Origin: Mesocentrotus franciscanus
Lineage: Eukaryota > Echinodermata > Echinoidea > Camarodonta > Strongylocentrotidae
DNA: 64,000 nucleotides
NCBI GenBank assembly: GCA_037976565.1
Contig: CP137679.1
Span: 29,456,534-29,520,533, forward strand
Direction: 5' to 3'
Positions within the stretch are counted from its first letter, which is position 1; each line of letters opens with the position of its first letter. Below, piece after piece: positions 9,701 through 20,345 of the stretch. The position numbers were made by a program, and so were the translations under genes. The notes under the pieces are model-generated. The model saw only the letters and a list, made by a program, of their open reading frames with translations. It had not been told where the DNA came from and did no database searches.

Positions 9701-12413
9701 ATTTATTTGAAACTTTCATCAGTTTGCTTCTCTGATTTTTTCTGCTTTCGTTTAGAGTAGTTGTCTATTTAGGTTGGATTTCCCTTTAAGAGTAATTTAG
9801 TCAAATATGTCTATGAAGGCCATCCAAAGGGAAAATAGACTGAAGGCCGATGTAGACAGGTTGATTTTAATTTCTTTCCAGAGGAAAACAATGTGATTTA
9901 TCACTATAAAGATGTGGCCTTTACACAGCCGCGGCATAACCGGGAATCGGGAGCTAATAACCCATTTTTCCTCATACGATATAAAAAGTCCTCCTTCCAG
10001 GTGGAAAAATGCCCTCCCGCTGGCAATTAGTGCCCTAGCTAAAGTGAAACTATCCCTTTTTATCTGATATTGTATCTTATTAAACCACTTCATTCATTAA
10101 AAAAACAAAATCATCATATACATGTACATACGAAGTGCCCTAAAAGTAAATCGTTTAAAGAAATACTTTGTATACCAATCTTTTCCAACATTTCAAAATA
10201 GAGGGCTATATCTATTTCCAAGGTTATTGGATTGGTGATTTGTTTTTAAACTTGACAGAAGATTTAATCTGACACCCCCACCCATGAAGAAAAAAAATGG
10301 TGGAATAAGGGCCAGAAGCACATAATACATCAAGAAGTGAGATTTTAGTCATGTTAGTTGTTCCGAAAACATCTTCGTCGCGATATTAAAGCATGCTGAA
10401 GATGCAGTTGTGTTGTGACGGCAATGTGACTCAAAAGCCCCTAGGTCCTCCATCGACCACATGTTGAATTTGATACCTGATCCAATCCCATGTGAGACAT
10501 AATTAGGCCAGGTATACTTACCCTAGCCCACAGCCATTGTGACTTTGAAACAAAAGTAGATCCAGGAATGTTTACATCTTCATATTTTAAGGATGCGATG
10601 TTCCCATTTCATGCCTCCCTTATGGAAGGCTTAATGAAACTGGAGACTTTACGTGTCTGTGCATTACAATGATAATACAATTATAAGAACATGCTTGTCA
10701 AAATAAAATTGATGGCGATTTAATTACCTTTGGATTCGGACTTAGTATCGAGCGTGTTGCATGCAAAATGTGTTGAAAATTAAACGTTTACTTTAGGTCT
10801 ATTCATTTCGTACTTTCCGCATGTGCAACAGCATATACAGGTATTTTATAGGGAAATTCCCCCCAAAACATATTTGAAATAGTAAGGAGTTGTATAACAC
10901 TGTTTCGTCGTTTGCACAAGATCTGCTTTTTCTTTCGTTCTTTCTTTCCTCGTTATTTTTCATTACAAGAAATCGATATATGATTTTTGCCTCACGGGCA
11001 TGCAATAAACGCCAAGCGTGCCACACAAAGTCGCTCTCTGTTCCATAGTGTGCTAATTAAATAAAAAAAATCTCCAAACATTATGACGTCACTGTATTGA
11101 TTTGTGAAATCCCAATGGTTTACTTGAAATTGAAACGATGTTGCCTAGAGGTTGTAAATCAGAGGTTGTAAATTAAAACAGGAATAAAGAAACAGGAACA
11201 AATAAATGTCATGATTTCTCATTCATGACTTAGAACATCGCGTTCGAATATAAATAATCCATGAATTAAGCCCGCTAATGTAGATAAATTTCATGATTTC
11301 TCATTCACAGCTTAGAACATCGCGTTCAAATATAAATAATCCATAAATGAAGCCCGCTAATGTAGATAAATTTCATGATTTCTCATTCATAGCTTAGAAT
11401 ATCGCGTTCGAATATAAATAATCCATAAATTACGCCCGCTAATGTAGATATTGGAGACGAGGGGCACGTGACCCCCCTCCTCCCACTAGTGGAAAAGGAA
11501 AAAGAGTTACGATAAGAAAAAGAGAGAGAGAGGGGGAAGGGGGAAAAGTGAACATGAAAAATAAACGCTACAACTCCCTCCCACATCCTATCCCTAATGA
11601 ATGGTCTTGGTCATTCGTATTTCACCCACCGAGTATAGGACCGGTTACATTAAGAGTGAGATTAGGGCAAATTTTTATGAATTTTGGGCCAGAAAATAAA
11701 TTTCCAGTTATTTTAGATATCCTGACAGTACACAGTTCTATCCGATATCCCAAAATTTCAGATAAAAAACTTATGAGAAAGCGGTAAAAATCATACAATT
11801 TAGATTTGAATTATTTTCATGCGTGACCTCGAATGTCTTCGAAAACGAAAAAGTGCCATAATTTGATATTTATTAAAATTAAAAATATAACATTAAAATT
11901 GCCCCCAAAATAAAACCAAAAAGGAAAATGATTTTTTTTAAAGCTTATTTCCTAAGTTGATCCTGAAATATTGCGTGTCAAATTTGAGATTCGAGAAACC
12001 TGTCATTAACCAATTTGATTAAAGGTTGATTCAACTTAAAATTGGACATTATGCATAATTTATGCAAATAAGGTGCAAAGCGGATCAATTTTCAAAGTGA
12101 ACTTTCTTGCTAATATATTACCTATGTATGGTATGGTATGGTATTTATTCAATCATGCATCGCAGTAACATATACTGAATTGCACATAGATATACATTGC
12201 ATTTTAAAAACAAGTGTACAATTTAAAACAAAATAATTTACATAATTATAAGTACACGTATATGTCACATGTTTATCCTTAATTTTGTACCAAAAGTAAA
12301 ATGGAAGCAAAAATACGAACAGGAAGGAAATGGGGAATATGTACCTAAATAAAATATAAAAGTGAGGAAGAGAGAAGGGAATGATGTAGAGAAGAAAAAA
12401 GGTTAAGAAAGGT

Positions 12414-12450
<37 letters not shown>

Positions 12451-12556
12451 GAGGAGGATGAGGGAGGAAAGAAAACGGTGAGAAAAAGAGAAAGAGAGGA
12501 TTAGGGACCGAGAGATATAGTGAAAGAAAGAGCAGGAAAGTTAGAGAAATGGAGAA

Positions 12557-12588
<32 letters not shown>

Positions 12589-12592
12589 GGAA

Positions 12593-12623
<31 letters not shown>

Positions 12624-15600
12624 TAGAGGAAGAAAGAGAGAGAGAGACAAAAGGTAAAGAAGGGGGAAGAGAGAAAGGGGGATCTTGCCAACAATTAAAA
12701 ATTACATACGAATTGACGAGTAGTATTAATAAAATGAAGAAGAAAATACATTGTCAAAATTGTATGGCGCACCTAAAAATCTATGAGAATTACAAAACAA
12801 AACAAAACAGATAGTAGTAGAAACATAAAGAAAGTATAATAACGACCTCTTATAAAAATATAAAAATACATACGGATACGGCAGAGAAGCAAGATTCAAA
12901 AGGAGTAATTGCAGGGCTGAGTAGACTAATAGTGTTAAGATAAAACAACGGGCAACCAGAGGCAATTTTAACATGACAATTATAACATAGATAGTATACA
13001 ATACTAAGAGTAAAGATAATACAAATGATAAATTGAGGTAAAGCGTATTGGAAATATTTACATTATGTTTCTACATTTAACAATAATATATTTGTTCAAT
13101 TCAAAATAGTTAATCGAACCCGAGATATAATGCATTGAGATTTGGCAAATTGAAGATGTGTTCAGGCAACATTGCACTTTGAAAATGAATTATAATGAAT
13201 AAATTGTGATTTAAAAGAGGCATTAGATAACTGGCAAATAATTCATATAAAGAAAGGGGGAAAAAAGGGGAAAGAAATGAGGTTACTGAAAATGCCCTAA
13301 TTTGTTCTTGATACAGAAATTAAAGATTGGAAGAAATACATGTAATTCACAAAGTTTGGCAATATTATGCTATCAACAATGTGTGCATAATAGTTTTCGG
13401 TGATTAATTTTCCATTTTGACCTTTAATTTAACCCATTTGTGATATGCATCCTTTTGACCTATTCCCACCCTTCACGAAAAGAACCACTCTCGAGATTTC
13501 CGAGTTAGGCGCCGATGACTCGAGAGAAACACTCGACATAAAAAAATCACTCTTAAACTTGAAACATATATGCACTATTCATCTTCAGCCAGCAATCTAC
13601 AAGTCATATCTTTCTCGACACGCAATGCATCTTGTCTCTAATAATATTTATTCCCTATACGTCTCGAGCTTGCAAACTGCATCCAAATGACTTTTTAGCG
13701 ATCACCAAAAAACGAATAAAAAAAAAAGAAAAGTTGTTTTCCCCAAAGATGAGATTCACGTGGCGTAATGCATTCCGCATTCAATTTCATTTATTGCTCT
13801 AGATTTTTTCGAACTTAAGTTTGCGAATTTGTATCGTTTAGCTCAAATTTCTCCCTTTTTTCATCCATAATGGCTAATCTGAGTTTCCCTTGTGGTGTGT
13901 TTAGAAGGTCATCTCGGGCATCGCTTTTGTTTATCTAAATTCATTCCTTGGAACTCATGTGCCAGAAATCCAATATTTTGGTATATACGCATTTTAAGAT
14001 TCCTTATATGGTATTCAATAAACAGGGGAATCACACGATTTGTATGTCGCATATATTTACATTTTCGCGATACCAATCATCTTTTGTATGTAAGACACTT
14101 TTCCTAGGGGTTACATTAGTGGTGATTTATCAAAATACTTGTCGATTGGTAAGAAAGTAATATTTTGACAAGCGTGAAGTCTACTGACTTTCTCTTAAAA
14201 GTAAATACAGGTCTAAGTTTTAAGTGTGCTCGTTTCCCATCTTTTTATTGTTTTTGACTCCTGGGTTTGGAGCGGCAAGTACTGAGAAACATTGGTTGCC
14301 TCTAGTACAGTTTACAGATATCCCTTCTAATGATACATAATCAATGTTTTTTTTATGTTATCTCTTCATTAATCCAGGTTTCTCCACATTCCCGTTCAGC
14401 ACATCCTCCGCCCTCCCCGAAGATTTCGTCAACAACATCGTGCCCATCCCGACCCCTTTTTCGCTGTTCCGCCGCAACAACACCCTGGTCCATTACTGTT
14501 GTACACAGAACGGTGACGTCAACACACCCATCGAACTGCCCTTCGTCATCCCGTTTTTCCTGTTCCCGCTCAGATCCAAAGAGTGTCAGAGGGTAAGGGG
14601 GATGAAGCATCGGCTGGAATACGTGGTCTGGCCATCCATGAAATACAATGGCGGAGTTCATCCTTACACGAATGACACGCATTTGGGAGAAAATACATTC
14701 TACTACTGCTATTACGAGCCTGATAGTAAGTTTCTATCCTGGAAGGTGGAAGGTGGTGAGGTAGCTACGGGGAAGAAGGGGACATGAGCCCCCAAACACA
14801 CACATATGATAAACTAATAAAGTGAGGAGAAAAGGAACCCCAAAAGGGAGATGATTAACCCCTCCCCATACCATCCCTCAATCCGGAGGCCTTGTTAATT
14901 CATTTGTTATTCCGGCACCCCCCCCCCCAGATGCCAGTGCCCCTTCAATAGCTGCGCACACGTTACGCCATTGCTTGAAAGATTTCGTCACCTTAATAAA
15001 TTAAATGTCGTAACGAACTATTCTACCACGATTTTCTTTCTTGAAAGCAATATCCACTCCTCTACAGTCGTCAATGTATCATGTTAAAGAATCGATAAAT
15101 GATGAATTACCATGTACAGCCAATCGTAGTAAGTGCATATCATAATGATAATATCAAAAGGAAATTTATATAGCTAAACAAATTACGATCAACCTAACAA
15201 ATCAACGTAATAGTGAGTAAAGTTGAAAAAAAATCTACTTTTGTTAAGCTCTGTTTCTTCTTATTTTTTGTAGATCGATTATACAAAGTATATGTCAAGT
15301 GATAGTTGGCTTACGTTTTCTTTTGCAGCCCTTGCAATGGAACAAAATATCGTCATAGCAACGTACACAGTGATGATTGGAACTCCAAGTGTCACCTTCA
15401 TCGTGTTATGTGCGTGTCGATTTACTCACAGAAAACTGCGAAAAAGGTATGAAATTCTCCCTCAACTACAACGTGTAGTATCAACAGTCTGAAAAATATC
15501 AGATGCTAGTATCAACAGGAATATTAGCTCATGTCGTAACTGAAGAATTCTCTAAATTTCTCTAAATTTCTCCAGCACAATATCTGACACAATATCTTTG

Positions 15601-16135
15601 ATGCCGATGATATTCAAATAGTCTTCGTTGTCAGCCCATTAAGCAAGTATATAAGCTCACACCTTTAAGAAAAACATCGAAGATGTTTTTTCGGAGAAAT
15701 CTCAGTTAATTTTTTGTTCCCTTCATATCTTTGATGCTGTAGCTTTGATGCTGATAAAATTCCAACTTCTTCTTTTTCCAAAAGTGCATTCCGCTCCGCT
15801 ACCTTGCAGAATACAACAAACTGTTCTTGTGATTACATATGTAAGATCAAAACACAGACACAGGCTTGATTGTGTAAATTCTTGTTCTCGTTTAATACTA
15901 GAAAGAAACAGCTCCAATCGTTGTAATTGACCTCCCACCCCCAACCCTCCGCCACTGTACAACCCTGCCGTTTACACTGACTACAAACATTTATTGATAG
16001 ACAGGCCAAACTTATGTCCTCTTCTTATTCTCGTTTATTCCTAGAAAGAAACAGCGCCAGTCCTTGTTGGCGCAAGCGTGCTCGACAGCAACCAGCGAGG
16101 CACCCGTCATCAAGGCGGGATCGTCGTCAAGTTGA
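6705..16135 (+). CDS. Apextrin-like (ApeC domain) membrane protein, 5' incomplete
   Basis: Coding exons are 6705-6764, 7250-7388, 7635-7798 (or 7506-7798), 14378-14725, 15329-15446 and 16045-16135 (TGA). All joins keep one frame, giving about 306 residues plus an unfound N-terminus. The N-terminal part reads RYAIPAPSTGC, then RFCMW, then LPDGRYCVYGVG and CPKGF, matching the spaced Gly/Cys pattern of the ApeC domain. The large exon adds HYCCTQNGD, ECQRVRGM and NTFYYCYYEP, the conserved second half with its Cys-Cys pair. The next exon carries a hydrophobic segment (IVIATYTVMIGTPSVTFIVLCACRF) followed by basic residues, so the ApeC domain should face outside with a short cytoplasmic tail. Apextrins are known from sea urchin extracellular matrix and from microbe binding in amphioxus; the role here is inferred. 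The intron after 7798 is 6.6 kb and full of repeats. Confidence 0.87.
6905..7115. repeat. CT-rich pyrimidine tract in an apextrin intron
   Basis: (CTGTCT)n then (CT)n interrupted by C-runs, ending about 135 bases before the acceptor at 7249. Leu/Ser-rich frames on the plus strand are artefacts. Confidence 0.9.
7250..7388 (+). CDS. Apextrin-like gene, exon 2 found
   Basis: Preceded by ATCTTACAG and followed by GTGAGT. It reads from VAYPNLTTL through EFHVSLVVEKD to MRFCMWDSEMDDSLE, matching the segment of ApeC proteins that ends in F-C-x-K before the Gly-rich YC motif. It enters in phase 1 and leaves in phase 2, agreeing with both neighbours. Confidence 0.8.
7506..7634 (+). CDS. Duplicated partial copy of exon 3 with its own splice acceptor
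   Basis: Starts after CATGCAG and reads EVTVCYGQEDAVSYTILPDVRYCVHDVEQ, a diverged copy of the beginning of the next segment (GVAVADGFGQGDAVSYTTLPDGRYCVYGVGH). The copies are exactly 129 bases apart and the sequence between is open, so using this acceptor adds 43 residues in frame, while using the acceptor at 7634/7635 skips them. Either product keeps the ApeC domain's YC...CPKGF part. Which acceptor is used cannot be told from sequence. Confidence 0.55.
7635..7798 (+). CDS. Apextrin-like gene, exon 3
   Basis: Follows CTCATACAG and ends before GTATGG in phase 1. It encodes GVAVADGFGQGDAVSYTT, LPDGRYCVYGVG and KWEWSQGSCPKGFESG. The GRYC...CPKGF spacing is the hallmark of the middle of the ApeC domain. 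This copy, unlike the one upstream, continues to CPKGF and is therefore the constitutive part. Confidence 0.85.
7799..9049. other. Apextrin intron, left part
   Basis: Intronic sequence with a poly-G run (about 7947-7956) and no recognised repeat. At 8666-8767 an acceptor (TTTTCAG) and a donor (GTGATG) bracket 34 open codons of matching phase 1, but the translation has no resemblance to ApeC, so it is not annotated as an exon. Confidence 0.5.
9050..9150. mobile_element. MITE family 3, short copy
   Basis: A 101-bp element whose ends are inverted: CAGTCACACCGATCAGACCG on the left and CGGTCGGTTTGGTGTTTTGCGGAGTGACTG on the right. The same ends and central theme (ACCGAAAATGGC / ACCGAAAATTAG) occur at 16359-16574. 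Non-coding. Confidence 0.75.
9197..9790. mobile_element. Long-TIR MITE, about 594 bp
   Basis: The ends CTTAAAGGG and CCCTTTAAG are inverted. The symmetry continues imperfectly for about 100 bp: AACAGAATCAGAATGGCAAA, then AGTTTTAAATGAATC and AAGGAAGTTATGA on the left correspond to the reverse complement of 9690-9780 on the right. No coding capacity. It lies in the apextrin intron. Confidence 0.7.
9791..11208. other. Apextrin intron, no recognised feature
   Basis: AT-rich intronic sequence. Short open frames on the minus strand (for example 9797-10093) show no recognisable domain or flanking exons. Confidence 0.5.
11209..11450. repeat. 82-bp tandem repeat, three copies
   Basis: Copies begin with TCATGATTTCTCATTCA at 11209, 11291 and 11373, exactly 82 bases apart, and differ at only a few positions. 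Each contains TTAGAA(C/T)ATCGCGTTC and ATATAAATAATCCAT. The last copy ends at TGTAGATA (11450). It is a minisatellite inside the apextrin intron. Confidence 0.95.
11451..12126. other. Apextrin intron, no recognised feature
   Basis: Contains a G/A-rich stretch at 11517-11550 and AT-rich sequence. No exon or clear repeat. Confidence 0.5.
12127..12290 (-). mobile_element. Probable non-LTR retroelement 3' end
   Basis: On the minus strand the sequence ends GATTGAATAAATACCATACCATACCATAC: an AATAAA signal directly followed by a pentamer repeat. This is how many CR1/L2-like or related LINE and SINE 3' ends look. Similar architecture occurs at 59881-59915 (minus) and 61540-61583 (plus). The 5' extent is not defined, and no RT-coding sequence was seen. 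Confidence 0.45.
12413..12685. repeat. GA-rich purine tract
   Basis: Almost pure purine on the plus strand with long (GA)n runs at 12417-12447 and 12556-12621. Open frames across it are artefacts of the repeat. Confidence 0.95.
12686..14377. other. Apextrin intron, right part
   Basis: AT-rich. A frame at 13445-13690 is open for 81 codons but has no recognised domain and no consistent splice context. Nothing else is supported. Confidence 0.5.
14378..14725 (+). CDS. Apextrin-like gene, exon 4 (second half of ApeC domain)
   Basis: Follows TTAATCCAG and ends before GTAAGT. It reads ALPEDFVNNIVPI, then LVHYCCTQNGD, IELPF, ECQRVRGM, GVHPYTNDTH and ENTFYYCYYEP. The Cys-Cys pair, the CQxVxGM block and the YYCYYEP ending are highly characteristic of ApeC domains. 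It has clearly higher GC than its surroundings. It enters with two bases completing a Gly codon and leaves in phase 1. Confidence 0.92.
15329..15446 (+). CDS. Apextrin-like gene, exon 5 (transmembrane segment)
   Basis: Acceptor TTTTCTTTTGCAG, donor GTATGA. It reads TLAMEQN, a 25-residue hydrophobic stretch, then RFTHRKLRK. The hydrophobic stretch is long enough to span a membrane, and the following basic residues predict a cytoplasmic C-terminus. An earlier AG at 15273 would bring an in-frame stop, so the acceptor at 15328 was chosen. Confidence 0.85.
15902..15926 (+). CDS. Alternative short terminal exon (duplicated acceptor)
   Basis: The sequence TTCTCGTTTAATACTAG/AAAGAAACAG duplicates the acceptor region of the real last exon (TTCTCGTTTATTCCTAG/AAAGAAACAG at 16045). 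Splicing from 15446 to here stays in the same frame and ends at TAA (15924-15926) after KKQLQSL, giving a tail about 22 residues shorter. It is either an alternative terminal exon or the dead remnant of a tandem duplication. Confidence 0.45.
16045..16135 (+). CDS. Apextrin-like gene, terminal exon
   Basis: Follows TTATTCCTAG, completes the split Arg codon and reads KKQRQSLLAQACSTATSE then APVIKAGSSSS and a TGA at 16133-16135. This is the cytoplasmic tail: basic near the membrane, then Ser/Ala-rich. Chosen over 15902 because it is longer and followed by a polyadenylation signal. Confidence 0.75.
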
Positions 16136-16188
16136 GATGGTGGATGACGACGATCACGAATTCAGGACCACAGACTTTGGACATGAAC

Positions 16189-16194
16189 AATAAA
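16189..16194 (+). terminator. Putative polyadenylation signal of the apextrin-like gene
   Basis: AATAAA 54 bases after the stop codon at 16135. It is the first such hexamer downstream. Confidence 0.5.
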
Positions 16195-16358
16195 GGAGAA
16201 TGATGATGAGGATACTGTGTAATAGAGAGAAAAAAAATCATGGAGTATGATTGTGGTGTCGTGATTGGGAAATGGTTAGATCTGTCGTTACTCTAGTTGG
16301 TAATTTCGTCATCAACATTCATCAAGTTGGTCTTTGCAGATTGAGAGGTGTGGCATTT

Positions 16359-16574
16359 CAGTCACACCGACGAAACCGACACCAAACCGAAAATTAGCTG
16401 GGATTTGGTTGGCGAACTTGGCGGTATGACTCGGGTATGAGAAAGTATTTGACTCGAAGACACTTCACACCAACAAGACGGAAACAGATCGAATCAACGT
16501 TTATATTATACCCAAATGGTAAAAAGAATCGCTCGGTTTGCAATCGGTGTGGGGTCGGTTTGACGGCGTGACTG
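16359..16574. mobile_element. MITE family 3, long copy
   Basis: Starts CAGTCACACCGACGAAACCG and ends with the inverted GGTTTGACGGCGTGACTG. Same family as 9050-9150 but 216 bp long, so the short copy is probably internally deleted. Non-coding. Confidence 0.75.
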
Positions 16575-17068
16575 AGGCACAGCTGATTTTAAGTGAAGCC
16601 AAACTGGTACAAGAATGAGTTGGTATCTTTTGATTTTACGATAATTTGCCTCGTGGTCAATGATTAAGGCAGTGGTTCGTTTGCAAAGTCTACGTGTCAA
16701 GTTCAGGTAAACGGAATAACGTCGAAAACTTTTGATGGAAACTGGTCGCGCGAAAACAGAGTTGAGGGAGTTTCTGAAGAAGATTCATATGGTCCAGTCA
16801 CCAATAAGTAGAAGTTATTTGAAGCCTACAGTAGGCCCGAATAAAAATTATAATCACTGGGACCAAACGTAATCTGATAGGATAGGTCAGAGTGATTTCT
16901 ATGTAATAACAAAAAGATAATTCTCAACGTGGTCTCTCATTCGAGGATATTACGGACATCGAAAAGTTCGAGACCTCTTCCCATCCACTCCCCGCACCAT
17001 TAAAAAAAAGAAAATAGAGAGGAGATGTAGAGTGGGAATACAATCGTGATTATGCAGAAATTAAAGTT

Positions 17069-17248
17069 AACACGATCGCAACATCTTTCTAAATACCAAC
17101 TTAAGGCAATTTAAATAGCCCTGTCCCTGTGCATCACCTTTCAAAATGCGCGAACATTACAAGACGTGTTACGTAAATCTAACACGATTTCTATGGGATA
17201 TTAAATATCCCCTAGATTTGATTTTGCGACAGTAGTTGCGATTGTGTT
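17069..17248. mobile_element. MITE family 1, copy 3
   Basis: Left end AACACGATCGCAACATCTTT, interior ACCAACTTAAGGCAATTT and TCTATGGGATATTAAATA, right end GTAGTTGCGATTGTGTT. This uninterrupted 180-bp copy is a good reference for the site at which the Harbinger element entered copy 2. Confidence 0.85.
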
Positions 17249-20054
17249 CGTTATTGTATTTTTGTAAGTTTCTCTCTCTCTTTATCTCTCTTTCCTTTCT
17301 CTGTATGTATGTCTGTCTCTCTCTCTCTCTCCCTCTTTGTCCCTCTGCATCTCCTACTCCCTCTGTCCCCTCTCCCTGTCTTTTTGTTATGTTCTTGTTT
17401 AAAGCCCCTCTGCACTAGTTTGGCCAGGAGGGATTAGAGGGATTAGCGTGGTCACTGGTCACTGACAGGTGGTTATCTCAACTCAGCTCTCAATTAACAT
17501 AAGAAAAAGAGGATCATGGGAGACCAAAAGGCACCGCTTAGGCATTGTTTTCTATTTAGAGGGAGCAAGTAGCTACAAGTAGTACAGTGGGACTTTAATG
17601 TCTTTCTCTTTCCATAGGGCAAATTGTTTAGTAAATGCACATTACCACTGACAATGTGCGTATGATTATTGAAATATTTATTCTTTTCTGGGGTTTTTCG
17701 ACGATGCCCCTCGTATTTCAAATAAATTACTCTGATGAGTTATACGTATGTATCATATTAATGTTCTTTTCAAATTTCACTTATTGAGGTGTGTTGTTTT
17801 AGAATTATATATATATATATGTTATAATTCTCGTCTTATTTAATTTTCCTTTATGCAAAATTTAACCTTAAAATATTCAAGAAAACCATTTTGTTTTTTG
17901 GTTTGACTGTAATGTAAAGTATATATTTGTAACTAATCATGTAAATAGTTGTAAAGATTTTATAAGTGATTTCATTTTCTTGTACAGTTTAAAATATTGT
18001 TCAATCGTGATTATGATGTTATTCATTTTTTTCTAATAAAATCGCGTGTATTGTATTTCTGATAGCTAATGTCATATTCCAATACCCAAATATCTTACAG
18101 TGTCTGAGCTTACTCCGAGTTACAATTCTGATTTATTTCCTGAACTTTTGTTTGGGGGCAAATGCTCATGATCATGAGCTCAGGGGTGATTTCGTGAAAT
18201 ATGTCCCGTACAATAATCCATTTTATTTCATCACCCAGCGACGCAAAACTCATAAAGAGCACTTTGTTTGTGATACAGGAGAGAATCAATGATCATATCA
18301 TGAAAATTTCATTATTGGTTTATTTATAAACATATTCCTTGGAATATCCCTCAAACACCATTTTAACTGATCAAATTCACTACATCCTTAATCACTGACA
18401 AGTTTATTTTATAATCGCATGAAAACTCGAAGGGGTTCATACTTTCATTTGAACAAAAATGAATGATTGATGAAACAAGAACTCGGAAGCTATTACAAAT
18501 AGTCGCGCCGTGTGTTTGTTACTGATACATGTATCACGAAATATATAAATGGTACCATTGTTAAACAGTAGGCCTAGTTACTTATTTAGTTGTATTGATT
18601 CTGTTTAGGTCGCTTACATGATAACGAAACTACACTACGAATACTGATTATATTACGATATTAAAGTATATTATTTCTATTATGAATTTCATTCATGGTT
18701 CATATACTTTGCATTCCTATCTGGTCTATTTCTTAAAGAAATATTGTTTTAAGTGTTATGTTTCTGATATAAATCTAACACCTTAAAATAAAGTTATTAA
18801 TGTATTCAGTTTACAAAATAGTTTATAAATTGAATCATCCGTGTGGTTTCTTTTTCTGTTTGTTTGTTTGTTTTGTTCTGTTTTTAATGTACATGTATCT
18901 GTAAAATTAGGTTAAATCCAAAGTATAAGTACCCTAATCGATAAAAGTCCTGTGATAATGCAACACTTGTTTTAAAAAAACTCACACTCACTGTTATTGG
19001 ATCCTATTGGAGTTTTAGATACGTGAGAGTAGAGAGAGTAGGAATGGAGAAGTTAGTGGGAACAATCAGATATTCGAGAAAAGAGACAGGGAGGTAAATT
19101 GAGAAACGAGAGTTGAATTACAAGGCAGGGACATTTGTGAATCACAGAAAGGTGAAAAGATGGAGAAAGGTGAAAAGATGGAGAACGATGTGAAGAAGTA
19201 GGGAGATAGACAGAGAGAGAGAGAGAGAGTGGGGAGACAAACAGACAGGCATACAGACAGGCAGAGAGAGATCGAGAGGGGGGGGGGGCGAGCGAGAGAG
19301 ACAGAAAGAGTGAGAGAGGGGAGAGACGGGCAAACAGGCAGACAGAATGAGAGAGAGAGAGAGAGAGAGTTAGGCATAGGGGAAAATATAGCGAGACCGG
19401 GACAGACAACCTCAGACATACAGGGTAAAAGAGAGAAATTTAAGGGGAGCCTGTGTGATAGATACATGCAAGATATGTTGTCGCTTGCATGATGAATCTC
19501 GACATAATAGAAGACAAAAATTACAATGAAAACTCAAGCTTCTCCCTCATCTTCCCATTCCTTATGTTCTAAAACTTAAATATACCGATACATACAATTG
19601 TTCCTCGTGCACTTGCACCCATCATTGGAATTCAGACATTCTGATCTAAAATTAGTAAGAAATTTCTAATGTTCTGCCCCTTCTATCTTTCTTCCATCTC
19701 TCTCTCTCTCTCTCTGTCTCCCTCGTCCCTCCCTCTATCTCTCCCTCTCTCTCTCTTCTCTCTCTCTCTCCCCCCTCTCTCTGTCCCTTCGCTTTCTGAA
19801 TCATGTCAACTACATTTCAAAAAAACTAAAAATAATAGCAATTAATACAATCTTAAAATCCCATCCTAACAAAGAAAACATACTTTATCAATAAATATAT
19901 ATTATGGCCAAAATTAAACCCACTAAACCTATTTCAGCTACACATTGAATATTCATGAGTGCAACATTTAAAAACATTTTTTTAATAGAAAATTCAGACG
20001 CTTAAAACACAAAGAAATCAATAAAATTAAGGTCTTCCAAAATTGAGAGCTTCG
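17249..20054. other. Intergenic with CT and GA tracts
   Basis: Pyrimidine tract at 17270-17390, a (TA)n run at about 17806-17820, a purine tract at about 19028-19400 and a pyrimidine tract at about 19690-19795. Several long apparent frames here are translations of these tracts. Otherwise AT-rich with no gene seen. Confidence 0.7.
19028..19400. repeat. GA-rich purine tract
   Basis: Plus strand is dominated by AGAGAG, ACAGACAG and GGGG runs. Six-frame open regions on both strands here come from the repeat, not from genes. Confidence 0.9.
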
Positions 20055-20345
20055 CAAAACTCTAAAATGTCAAACTGACGGACATTACAAAAGAAAACAT
20101 CGAATTTGGATTTGTTGTGGTCATCATTCTACGCATCACTGCGGAAGGGAGATGGTTCACTGTACACACAAAAATCACTGGACTTTCTTCCGAAGTCCCG
20201 ACGATCACTGTCTGGAAGGCAGTTACGCAACTCACATCTTCTCCATGAACCAAAATGCAGGACCACAAGATATTACAATTCTAGTATTCCATCAATTGTT
20301 CGATTACTAAATAGGAATCCCGACCTCCTCATAAAGGTCTAGCTA
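20055..20345 (+). pseudogene. LINE reverse-transcriptase C-terminal fragment
   Basis: A frame ending in a stop at 20340-20342 reads DGSLYTQKSLDFL, then RRSLSGRQLRNSHLLHEPK and CRTTRYYNSSIPSIVRLLN. A Leu-Arg-Asn block followed by CRT...SFIP...RLLN/W is the usual extreme C-terminus of non-LTR retrotransposon ORF2 proteins. Only the tail is present. The following 3' sequence is AT-rich without a clear tandem tail. Confidence 0.6.

Noticed and set aside
12149..12694. 181-codon frame on the minus strand
   Set aside because: It runs through the GA/CT repeat and gives a Leu/Ser/Phe low-complexity product; it ends in a retroelement tail.
13445..13690. 81-codon plus-strand frame in the apextrin intron
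   Set aside because: No recognisable motif, no paired splice signals of the right phase.
19053..19492. Several overlapping frames on both strands
   Set aside because: All come from the GA-rich microsatellite.
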